Shown one piece after another: positions 42,801 to 54,800 of a DNA stretch of 64,000 nt. This DNA is from Gavia stellata (lineage: Eukaryota; Chordata; Aves; Gaviiformes; Gaviidae), in contig NC_082598.1 of assembly GCF_030936135.1 (NCBI RefSeq), positions 8,560,687-8,624,686 of the forward strand. The letters are read 5' to 3'. The notes below the pieces were generated by a model. It was not told where the DNA came from and ran no database searches. It worked only from the letters and a program-made list of their open reading frames with translations. Position 1 is the first letter of the stretch. Each line of letters begins with the position of its first letter. A program made the position numbers and the translations under genes.

Positions 42801-45800
42801 CGTTTGCAGTTTAAGTCCACTTATTAGTTATGTACATCTTCACTGCAGATTACAGGAATACAGGCTTTTTGTTCTGATGCAATACAGGTTAAGGAATTTT
42901 TTTTTTCAAGTTTTGAAAACAGCACTTGATTTTTTTTAAACATAAGAATTTCAACATAGGAAGCAGCATCTGTGTAACACTTCACAAAGAAGAGTAAATA
43001 AAACTTAGGATGACTGAAAAGGTTCATCACTTTCTACAAGATACTCATTTTGATTAACCTATTTTACTGGAGTACTTTGAAGAGCTTTAAATTATTAAGA
43101 GACATAACTGTTAGTGAAAGGAATAATCTAAATGTTTGACTGGAAATTGAGATCTAGCTGAACACTTCAGCTGGTTCTATTCAAGTCCTCAGAAAGCTCT
43201 GCAAGAAGCCCTAAGTCCTTGACTACTATTTCTTACAGCAAAAACTACTGCTCATGGGTAATTCCTAACTCTCATGAAAAAAACATTCCAGGCAAAAAGC
43301 ACAATCCTTCCTAACATCTTCACAAAACAGAAAGAAATAACTGGACGCAGACTCCTAGTCTCTAGACACCATACTTATATCTCCTATCCCTCCTCCCACT
43401 CCTGCAGAAGTTGCTTTCAAATAGAGACTAAGAGAGCTCATATGTTTTCATTAACCAGAGCACCAGGAAGCTTAAATTAAAGTTTTATTTCCATAAAATA
43501 TTATCTGTTATCATGACAGTAGGAAAGAGATCCAAAAATACATGCCACTATCTTAAGTGAGTCTGAACGAGTTTTATAGCTTAAGTGAAACTGCCTTTGC
43601 TTCCCACAAGAGGCTCTTTATCTGCTATGGAAACCACATCCCTGGAGGCATTTAAAAGGCTACAGTGGACCAAATACTAGAAAAATATATATTGTGGGAA
43701 GTAATCATGCATCAACAGGGAATTAGAGAGGATGATTTAAAACATCTTTCCTCACCCATAATTTCCACAATTGGTTTTTACAGATTGATAGTAAGCCAAA
43801 TGTAAATAGTCACCCACACAAACTTCAACTCAAACTGCTATACATTATCTTTCATTTAATTTGAGGATATGGGAGGCATAATCACACTACGTATTAGATG
43901 CATATTGCTCAACCTCGAAGAAGCCAATTTAACCTCCAATCCAAGTCAAAATACTTGGACGCTTACCAGACATCTGTTATCCAGAGACAGGTGCAAATAG
44001 TTGAAGAATATCTGTGCTGTTTCACCCATGACAGTGGCGCTGGGCCTGTCACTGGCCATCGCTGAAGTTTGCTCAAAAAAGTCTCTCCCTTTTGTAAGTG
44101 CCACAGGGACGTAGGCATCTCAAGAAACTGTTCCAACCTTCCGCGTACCTGTTCTCCAAAGAGAAGTTCTTCCCAATCTTAGTAATTCTCTAGCTTCTAA
44201 TTTGCAATGAATAAATATAAAAGCTTGACCAGATCTAGCAGATCGAAGTTGACTTGTATTTCATTATTCAAAATCCTACAGGCATAGCAGCGGTTTATTT
44301 TCACTCAGATGAAGCTTAGAAAACCTACAAGTATCTTATTGTATCCATTTCCATTCAGATGTTTGTCCTCCAAGTCATAAGGTTGCCCTTAAAGAAAAAA
44401 CGCACTTTAGAAATGCTGAAGTCTTTGGCCTCTTGCATGTAGGGGTACACTGTACAGGCAAACAGTAGAAACATTTTCCTGGAGGTCCATTGCTGACTAA
44501 TTCTTTTCAGCTATGAATTAAATTTATACCTAGAATTGCACAAAGTAGATTTAAACCACTGATTTACTCAGCCGGACAATTTTGATACCCAGCTCCCTTC
44601 CTCTGAACAAGACCATTGACCACTGAACTTAAATTACCTTCATGCCTTTTGAAATACAAATCATCTTATCTTTTGCTTTCTTGGTTTATGATCACTTACA
44701 GAAATTACTACCATGGGAAGAAAAAAGGGCCCCAGAACTGTTTTTCAAAGCAAAGGTAGGGGAGGATTAGCTCTATTTTTCAAATGTGAAGTTAAAGGCT
44801 CCCCTAGGAATAGGTATTAAATTTTCAAGCAAGAACCAAAATTCTGTCCCTGGCTCAAATGCTTCATTCACAGCTGTTCCTTTTGGTTCTTAATGTTATA
44901 CAAAGGGAAGCTACTAGTAAATTAACTATGTTGCATATTTTCATTTGCTACCATTTTATTGATCCCAATCAACCCCAGTCCAATCCTTCACTAAACATCG
45001 CTCATCTATATTGTATTTTCCACAAACCATATTCCAAACACCAAGGGCATCAAGGGCGCCCTGAAGCAGAAGATACCCCCATACAGCACAAGGACATCTA
45101 CCATCTATTTTACCTGAGAAGCAGCGGTGCACATCAATGCATCTCAATTGCAAAATGTCATCCACAGGTTGAAAAAAAAAATCAGACCTATATTCTGACC
45201 AAGAGATGCCATACTACATCTTCTTGCAGGAGTACCACAAGAGCTTAAGTGATTAAGACATGCAATTGCGTTAAATATCTTCCCCAAATCACACCACACA
45301 AGTGTGACGTGCTAGGTAGAGAACAGCCTTTGCTGTATCCACAAGCAGAAAATACATCTACCCAAATAACCTGTTTGTTCCCATTTTGACAGGAGGCTTT
45401 AAGAGACAAGCTTTACATAAGCATCTCAAACTATTTAAAGCAACATACTTACTATTTAATGAAAACAATCTGAACTTCACGAGCCAGTACTCAATCTACT
45501 TTAGCCAGTCCAGGCTTGACTCACAGGTTACCCTGCTAGTGTTCTAAGGGACTCTTGATACCACCTCTTTTATCTTGCACATGCTAAAACAGCAGCCTGG
45601 GAGAAAGCCTAACACAAGTGAACAGCTACTTCACTACACTACTCATGTGCATGATACCATCTTTTCTATGTCCATGCTTGATTTCTACTTATAGCAGTGA
45701 CATTGCTTGTGCAGCTTAGGAACATTAATCCACTTTGTTGTAGCATAATCAAAGCAAACAAATCTACTGTAACTATACCTAACAGGGCATACCTGGAAAT

Positions 45801-48800
45801 TAGACAGACAACAAGAATACAAAGAATTAAGGAGAATGCTTCAGACCTCATTTTGCTTTAACTTCGTGAGGCCATAGTATGGCTAATTCATCTATCTGTC
45901 TGCATACTGACCATTACAGTGACCTCAATGAGCAACAAAACAAAATAAATGCCTAATAGTTCTCGGATAGCAACCACAATTTTGTTACCCTGGTTTACAT
46001 ACTTAAATAAAATAATTAGTATCACATCTCACCCTTGTATCTATTTACATTGGCTTCTGCAAACTGGCCCACACAAAGTAAAATTCAAGTAAGTGGATGC
46101 AGAGATTCCACATGAGAGATCAGGAGTTACTAAGAAAGCCTCTGCAGGGAAAGCAGCGGAAAAGTCGCAGCTCTCCTGATGTGTTCTGCCCTTCAGAAAA
46201 TACTGCCCCCTCATCACACCCTCAGGGAAACATATCCACCCCACCATTCATACCTACTTTGTGTGCATTTTTAAACTGCTGTGGAAATCACTATCAACAA
46301 GCCTTCTACTTATCCTCATACCTAAGTGATACTAGTCTTGCTGTTTTGGCCAGGGTTGACAAGTCTTTACGACTCAGATGCTACCTTCTGTGAGAAGCCC
46401 TCCTTGCTATGTAGCTCCACAAATCCACTACATCACTGTGACCTGAAGCATAAAGTCAATAATCATAAAGCAGAGACAATTTAAGCTCAATTTACTTTAA
46501 AGATCAAAGTTATCCAAGTGTTTTGCTGATTCAAGACCTTAAACTCCAAGAAAGAAAATAAATCAAGCATTCAGGTGTTTGGAGAAGGTGATGATGAAGA
46601 GAGTTTACAAAAATTAAACTGTTGTGGAATATCGCAGAAGTCCAAGATAAAGGGTTAAAAACCAGATTATCAACAGGAAATAGATCTATTGGTAGTTATC
46701 AGAGTTTGAACCAGTGATGTACACTGGCAGAAGCCAGGCCGTTGCACTGGAGGAAGTATCCCGTTGCACATTCATTGCTCCTGCATGCCTCAACGCAGCT
46801 GCTCCCTGTCAGGCAGGGTGCCAGGCTACACAGAGTTTGGCCTGACCTGGTGTGGCACTTAAGATCTCTCTCAGTACCAAGAAAATGCACTAGTATAAAA
46901 TCCAGATGACTTCAAAGCATTTCTAAGAAGGCAGAAGCACCCTGTGCTAGGAAATCACAACTTCAGTCCCCGAGTTCCTTCACTGTTTAGAGACCCTTAA
47001 AACTTTTAATTGTGTTGTCTTATCTAAAGTTAATGCATGAGGTGCCACAGCACTGAATAGTTGAAACTACTCCTTACTTGGATAAAGCCACCTATTTTGT
47101 ATTAACTATTTAGAATGCCCAAACTTCTCTGTTTAAGCAGGATACCAAGATATTTTTATTTTTTGGCAACTCCATGCCACAGCATTGGGGGAGGAATAGC
47201 ACAAGAACATTAAACACCAGAAGGACTTCAAACTACAGTGGGGTGTTTGATCTGAAACAGAATTAAACCTTACTACCACAATAAAACTTGCTTACACACT
47301 GAAAAGCACGTGCAACCTCTTGGCTGTTCCTTACTTGTCACACCTCAGGATCAACTGATTAATTCATGAAGCAGAACATTTGGAAAAGCTCAGCAATTTT
47401 CTGGGGTGGAAGAACTCTTCTTTACTGAAAAGCATGTCTAACCTCCTACTGCAGTTACCAGTCTAAATGCCACCTTTACTTACTCTGTGGCAGCCTCTGT
47501 GATAGAGCTTATGAGCTGCAGAAGAGCGCAAGTCCAAAGAGGCTCTTTGCCATGTAGTCATCTTGAAACACCAGCGTGATCAGATTTCTGCTGCAGTGAA
47601 GGAAGACCGACGATCCTCACTGGAGCCAGCTTCTTATTTGGGCAACTGAACAAATACTAAGTAGGCATGGATACTGTGTTCTGCAGTTCCGCAACTCATA
47701 GAGCTATTCTTGCATACATAACTGAACAGAGAGTAATTTTGAGTCCTTAGAGGCTGAAAACAGCTATCATATTTTATTATCTTTTCCTACAGTCTTTTCC
47801 ACTTATTTTTACAGCTGTCTTCATGTTCTGGAAGGTCTGAAGTTTCACAAGTTTGTATTTTCAGCTTCAAGTCCAGAAAAAGATCCTTCCAGAATTTGGC
47901 ACTATGTGAGAGCTAAACAGTGGTGTACAGCCATCTGCCTGATCATTTCAATCTATTTCTACGTATGTGAATTACTCATTTCACTGAATATTAATGTAGT
48001 GTTTTCCATGAGAATTGAAGATTATGGCATAGTCTTTTCCAAGAGGGCATAAAATCTAAAACAGAGAGGGAGTACAGTGAAATAAAGTGTGAAGGTCTGT
48101 GGAAGAAAAATTAAAATTGAAGTATGTAGAAAGAAACAGTTTATGGTGTTAAGAGCTGCCCAATTTCTTTTCTTATTTTAAACAAAGGCACAAATTAGAA
48201 TATTAAAGAGGCAACAGTGGAAAGAGCAAGCCATGAACAAGTACTGAAACTAAGGATCATTTATAAGGTTAGATTATTAATCTGAATTTACTCACCTGTG
48301 AACTCTGTGCTTAAAAAGCAATGACAATGGGAAATTTGCTTTCAGAATTAGACTTTTTATTTTCTAGCACGTATATTTAGCAAATTAGCAAGGACTGAAG
48401 CAGCAGCCACCAAGTATACTTTCCAGAACTCAGCTAGCAAAAAACAGATCACTAATGCAAAAAAAACCCCAAACTAAAACCACCTTTCATCGCCTTCTCC
48501 CTCTAAAGCTTCACCCAACCACAGCTATTCAAGATCTTCATTCAGATACAACAGCACTTATTTCAGGTTAAAGTAAATAAATAATTTATTTCTGATAAAT
48601 ATTGATTTGAGAGAAGTCCTAGATGAGAAACTCTGGCAGGCATCTCAATGCTGACCTCTCAGGACTCCAGAGCATTGGCAGAAATGGCTGCAGACCCAAA
48701 ACTCCCCTCTTCACACAGCTGTGGCTCCAATATACCACCACAATATAAAGTAAGAACTCTCCCTTCCCAGCACCTTCAGATCTATCATAACATGGGTCAA

Positions 48801-51800
48801 CTACTTAAGTTCTCCACAAGCAAGGCTAATTATTTAATTACTGACCTGGTTTTGAGCTACTATGTTAAGTTTAGCTTTTTAGGAAGACTTGAGAACATCA
48901 AGATATTTGCAGTAAAGCTTAGAAGAAAAATCCTTAAAAGCATTTGTTTTCAACATAGGGTTTTCATAAACTACTTAGAAGTGAATCTGAAATCACAGAA
49001 GAAGTATTTTTGGAAACAATAAGGAGCCATCATGATACATGAAAGAGAGGTCTTACTGAACTTCCCCTTATTGTAGTCCTGCTCTTCACTGAGCTAGATG
49101 CAGACATAGGACACATCCACATCTCCTTGTATGACACTTTAAAACAAGTCTTCTGTAGTGTTAGTTTATAATATCTTGCACAGCAGTAATTTTGTTTAAG
49201 GTTAGAGAGAAATGTTTAAGACCACAACATGAGTTTCAAAGCATATACATCTGCCAGGATTTGGGGCATGGGGAGAAGGTGGGCTATGAAGAAATATAAG
49301 ACTTCTAACAATGTAATGGATAAGGAAGCTGTCATTTCAAAAAACCCAACATTTCTTGAAAATTTTTACTTCAAATGTTTTCAGCAGTTGCCTAGTTTTT
49401 AAACATGTTTTCATTAAAGTTTAGCATGTTTGGAAACTGATGTATTTCCAAACTATACTTTGTGCCTTTGATTAAACACACAGTAGTATCTTTATAGAAA
49501 AATTCTACTGAAACAGTTGGAAAAAAACCCCATCAGGCCTTGACACTGTAGAATGAACTTTGTTGCATAAACTACTCAGCTTATCGCAAAAACATCATTT
49601 CAAAATAGGTCTTACAGGAAAAAGTGATCAAGACTGGCTGAATATTAGTCTCATATACTCTTCAGTTCAGCAGCAAATCTAAACAGGCAAAAAACTTCTA
49701 TAGACATGGGCTATATCAGGTTTCCTGCATACACACTATTATATGGATTATTTACAAGGTATGACATCCAAGCAACTGAAACTATTCTGCCAGTTGGAAA
49801 TACTGCATCTCTAGAGCTTGAAGAACGCAAACAGCAAGTATAGCCAAAAAAGGAGCAGGTTTTAAATTTTACACTCAGTTTAAATAAAGAAACCTGCATT
49901 AAACCACATGGGCAGTTGAAAGGCAAATCCACTAATATTTCTGGAGTAGATTAGCAAACTAATCTCAGCAGTGATTAACACAGAGAAACAGGTAAGATCT
50001 GATTAACTAACTAGTAAGCTTGCCTCTTAACCAAAACTCAGTGTCTAGTCATATCTAGAACAGAACTGGTCACCCACCTTGTCAATAAGCCAGCAAATCA
50101 TTCTGTATGGCTTGCCAACCAATTACGTACCCCACAGCTTCATCAAAAAAGCCACATTTTTAAAGAAAATCCTTTAAGCTCTACGTAAGTTATCTCAAAG
50201 GTATAAGAGAAGAACAGATGCCATCATACAGACTTTTAGCTAAGCAAAGTAGACATAAACTAGTTAACTCAGTGAATATCCCACAGTAGACCGTTCAGTT
50301 CCATTATCTTACCAGTATTTTTCCCACGCATTTCTATGTAAAGCCTACTAATACCAAGGTACCACAGATTGAACATCGCAGCCAGCATCTCGTTCTATTC
50401 AGCCTTTCTTTTGCACAATGCATCAAATGAAGGGACACTGGTGCAGAACTATTTCCTTTCCTTACATTTTTATTGCTACTTCTTCAAACTGCCTCCTCTC
50501 CTCTACCCCGAACAGATCTACTCACACAAACCTCCCGAGTCTGGTGCCTTCTACTGAAGGCAGAAGAGTTATATTCTCACAAGCATAAAGTGTTCTCTGA
50601 CCATAACACAAGACTCAATTCTACATCTATAAAAACTAAATGAGCATCTTCAGTTTTGAACTGTAGCAGTTGTTTCTGTGGACACAGAAGCTTTGAAAAA
50701 TGAGCTGTGTACATGCATTTGTATTACATGCAAAGTACAGACATGAACTGAAGTTTACTAGTTTTTTAAATCAGCACCTTTACTCTCACATGAGGAGGGA
50801 AGTAGAATTCTGAATAACTGGGGTAAGACACCTCTCCATTGAGCTGGAGCACCTGCAGTTGCCATATTAGAACACTGTTTCTATTTCTGACTGCTTATTA
50901 GCAGTTTAATTCATTTATATAAGGGTTTGCTTGCTCTTATTTAGCTTTTACTCAAACTGTAAGGGGAGGCTTAACCAAACAGATTTGCACCAAGATGACT
51001 TAGAAATCATTGCTTGCTGTTCTCTGGGAACACAGCAGCATAACTTTTTGGCTACCCTGTCTACCCAGGCCCTTCTCCATGGCTTCCTTGCATTTTAAAA
51101 CCAAGCCATTTTTCCTTGGCCTCTGCTTCAAACATCTTTTCGTAGCTCTTTGTAAGAAATATCAAGTAGACTGAACTTCAAGAACTGAGCTTTGGGAGCA
51201 AAATCTAAAGAAGTTGCTATAGGGTATAGCACTGGCAAGTATAAGCAGCCTGCTATGCTACTGAAGGTGATATATACCAGTACAAGAACACAAGCAAATC
51301 TGTAACAACTACAAGTTAGTTCAGCTTATCTAGAAATAGCCTTTCTGCAAGAGTTCCCTTCACACATTTAGGAAAGTAAAATCTCACCCGTGTCATTTTA
51401 AAAAAGTCTAATGATGGTCTGTTCCATCGTACATCCTCCTCCCGTCTGCGCTTTAGCCGGCTTTTCTTTTCATTCAGAACGCAAGGCTGAGAGCGGCATC
51501 TCAACAAGCCCTGACGCCGGCTGAGCTCGGGTGTGGAGGTGGGAGTGCTGTTGGCTGAAGGCAAGAGATTTCCTGTCTCGGTGATGTGCTCCTGGGAGAG
51601 GGAGAGGCGGCGCCTTGGGTTAAAGTCACAAGGGCCTCCAGAATTCCAGCGGGTACTTGAGCTTGTGCTGCCCTCGCTACTGTCCACAAACCCGCTGCTG
51701 GCAGAGGAAGGTCTGGGTACTGGTGATGTGTTGAAGCTGGTGATAGTGAAGACATTATTTAGCGACAGTATGTTTTGTGGCAGACTGATACTTGTGCTTC

Positions 51801-54800
51801 TCTGTAAGGTTGCACTTCCATGACTGTTGCAGCGTTGCAAAGTAGCACTACCACCACTATTACACCGTCTCTTTGACACAGGAGTCCAAACCTTTGAATT
51901 GCCAGGCTTCCACGGTGACCGACAGCGAGCCAGCTCATCTGGCTCAGAGAGGGACCTACAATGGCGTTTCGTTGGTGGTGCCAAGGGTTGACCGGAATTT
52001 TCATTAAGGTTTAATTCACTTATCCATCCTGACACCATAGACGTATTGGAAGATTCCTGCTGCCACTGCAGACTACCATTACTGGCAGTGCCAGTGCTGA
52101 ATGGACACACTGGGAAAGGGTAAGCTGAATTCCTTGTGTCAGTCTGGACTGGGCAACCCCCATTTAAAGCTTTCCAAGGACTCTCTTCTGAAAACAAAAG
52201 AAAGATACAGGTGAAAGATGCAAAGGAAAGAGACCATTTGTTTTACACCTAGTTTAATATAAAACCATGAATCAAACTCAAGCTTAGAAGGAAGAGCCAC
52301 AAATACCCAGCTCTTAATCAAAACTTCACACTATAGTTACATATTAATTTTTAAAAAGATAGAAAATTCCAAGAACATGAAGACCAAAGTATTTCAGGAG
52401 CCAATCCAGGCATTCCAGTATGTATGTACCTTGTTAATGCTTCTTCCTGTATGCTGAAAGATTACAGCACTGTACTTCTTACCAAGCAACAGGGACAGCT
52501 TCCTTACCTGCTTCCTAGTGCATACTCTATACCACAATTAAAACCTGTAACAGTGAACAACTTAAGGTACAACCAAAATGGATTAACAAGTAATGTGAGA
52601 ACCCACCAGGGATTTTTTTTTTAAATAAAAGAGCAGGATAATCTCTTCATAGACTGCTGTCCTTCATTTGGCTGTTATGCTTTTCTATAAAGAATACCTT
52701 ACTAAAGAAAAGTTTCAGAGGTGGGCGTTCACATTCTGTGGTGTGAAAAGCTTTACTTTAAATTAGAAACAGTATAAAGTAAAGCCAGACTGCAGGTTGT
52801 TTCTTTTTTTTACTCATATTCAAAGTGTAGGAAAAAAAATCTTAATTCAATGCATAAAATAAAGGGAGTATCCCTTAAGAACCTCCTGCAAGTTTTACTG
52901 TGAATGCAGACATAACCCATAGTGCACAACTTCTCATCTGAAGTGGCAATGCTGGGTTAAAAGCAGTCTGCCAGCGAAGCCTCTCACTCTTTTGTAAAGC
53001 ATTTCTTTGAGAACATTCTGCACATTTTACAGCTGTTCCTCCACATTATACAATGAAGTGTAAGAAGAACTACAGCAGACTTTGGATTTGCAAATTGAAA
53101 AGCAGCAAAACTGTTGGCCAGTTAACAGTGCTTCATGCTTGGTTAGAAAATTTGCTAATTTAAACCAATTAGCCAAGTAAGTTTCACTTATCCCAGCTTT
53201 AAAGAAAGAATATTTAAAATACCAAGTTTTTCCCCTATACCTATTTCAAGAACCTAGATACAGCCTAACCATTAAGTATTTGTATATTCTTACAGTTGGC
53301 TGTCTAAACTAAGTTTTAGAGTAATCAACAGATAAAAGATTTGCTGAGTAGCCTTAAAAGTTGCAAACCCAAATAGTTGTACATGTTCTATGCCCAAAGT
53401 ATGTCATGGATTATCCTGTTTATTTGGATCTTATTTAAAGAACACCCTATTGTCTCAAAATCATTTAACTGTGCAGACAGCTGGCCTATTCAAACAACAT
53501 GTTTTATTAGAATTCCTCTGTCCTTCCTCTTCCATTCTTTCAGATGGGTACAACCACATACTGTGCTTTGCCTTAAGCATGTAAGCTCTTCAAGGCAGGG
53601 ACCATCCATAATTCAATGCAAGTAAAACAGCCAACACAATGGGATCCAGATAATGTTTGAAACTCCTAGCATCTACTGTAGGACAATTTGCTAGCTTGGA
53701 GTGGCCTGATTTTTAAAAATCTTTAGGAAGCTTTCTCCCATGCTGGGAGGCTGGTTTAAAGTTTACTGTAAAAAAAAAGAGTGAAGAGTTGTGCATGTGT
53801 TTTAATTGTTTACGTGGTAATGGTATTTACGATAAAATACCATTTCCCTTTGCAACCTCACACAAACCAAGATTCACATTTTTCGGGGAATCCCACTGAG
53901 CAAACAGAAATCCTCCATGCTTAAAGACATGGCAGAACATGCCAAATTTCAAGTCCATCCCTTAATAAAGCGGTACAGAGTTTACGTATCAGTAAGTGGC
54001 ATTTTTATTTTTGCTAGATACAACTTACTCTTACTAGAATAGGACCAAGGAGGAGAAGAGCAAGTAACACTTGTATGAAGGCACTGGACTTCAACTTATG
54101 GTTTGCATCACGCTGGATAGTCTGTGTGGCAAAGCATGTAAGAAGGTGTATAAAGTGAGAGCGTTCTACTAGCTGAGGAACCTGACGAGATGTTTAGCAT
54201 GAAAAACAGCATTGCTGTGCATCTGTACACCATAGCAGATACTGAACCAGAAAGAGTGTGTTGCAAGGGCTTTTACTATGCAAAGCAGATCACAAGTACA
54301 AAACTAACAACCAGCTATTCCCAGTATTGTTCAAAGACCAGCTTAAACCAGCAGGCTCTACAACAGCAAGCTCCATCCCCCTCACCTTATTTACAAAAGA
54401 AAGGCTGCTTGCTATACCAATTACCTCAGTAAAACACAGCTAAGGTTTCTGAAGAACTTACCGTTGATTTCGAAAGGAAACAAGCTGCCACTTTTGTTCA
54501 GCTTCTCAGATGAGTACTGAAATCAATCAGAAAAAAAGTTTTAGCTGTGTGAAAGAGTCCACATACACCTCAAAAAACTGCATGCAGTTTTCAATTTCCC
54601 TGTGTGTGCATTTAACAGTGCACGTGAAAAGGACGGGGTTTTGCTGGGTATCTTGAAGAAATTCCTGAACAGATGATCTTTATAAATAAAATCTCTGGCA
54701 TCTAGCCATTTGTAATGTTTTCTGATATATTGCTAAGTATCAAACTGTTTCAAGAGTTGCAACATTACCCCACGTGAATGAACTGCAAAATTAAGAGCAA

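Larger units (their letters stand above)
12818..51387 (-). other. FAM53A: FAM53A last intron, 38,570 nt
   Basis: The intron is bounded by the CGG|GTGAGA donor at 51387 and the TTGCAG acceptor at 12818. It is AT-rich and makes up 60 percent of the window. By eye it holds one clear CR1 copy (14192-14688), a TA run (20739-20753), a perfect hairpin (34049-34079), a CA microsatellite (41122-41146), a possible eroded CR1 scrap near 43620-43680 and GC-richer blocks around 24.7-25.5 kb and 46.7-46.9 kb. Open frames in it are short, lack recognisable domains and overlap on both strands; none is supported as a gene. No tRNA or other RNA gene was recognised. Confidence 0.85.

Noticed and set aside
44859..45248. 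129-codon plus-strand open frame in the last intron
   Set aside because: No domain or family resemblance and no splice-site support; treated as intronic chance.
51533..51823. Plus- and minus-strand frames of 81-96 codons inside the main FAM53A exon
   Set aside because: Alternative-frame shadows of the FAM53A coding exon; the family match is unambiguous in the other frame.
52139..52196. Methionine upstream of residue 45 (MFS) as an alternative FAM53A start
   Set aside because: The three codons lie in the intron, 5' of a good TTTTCAG acceptor; the true start exon was found at 61132-61209.
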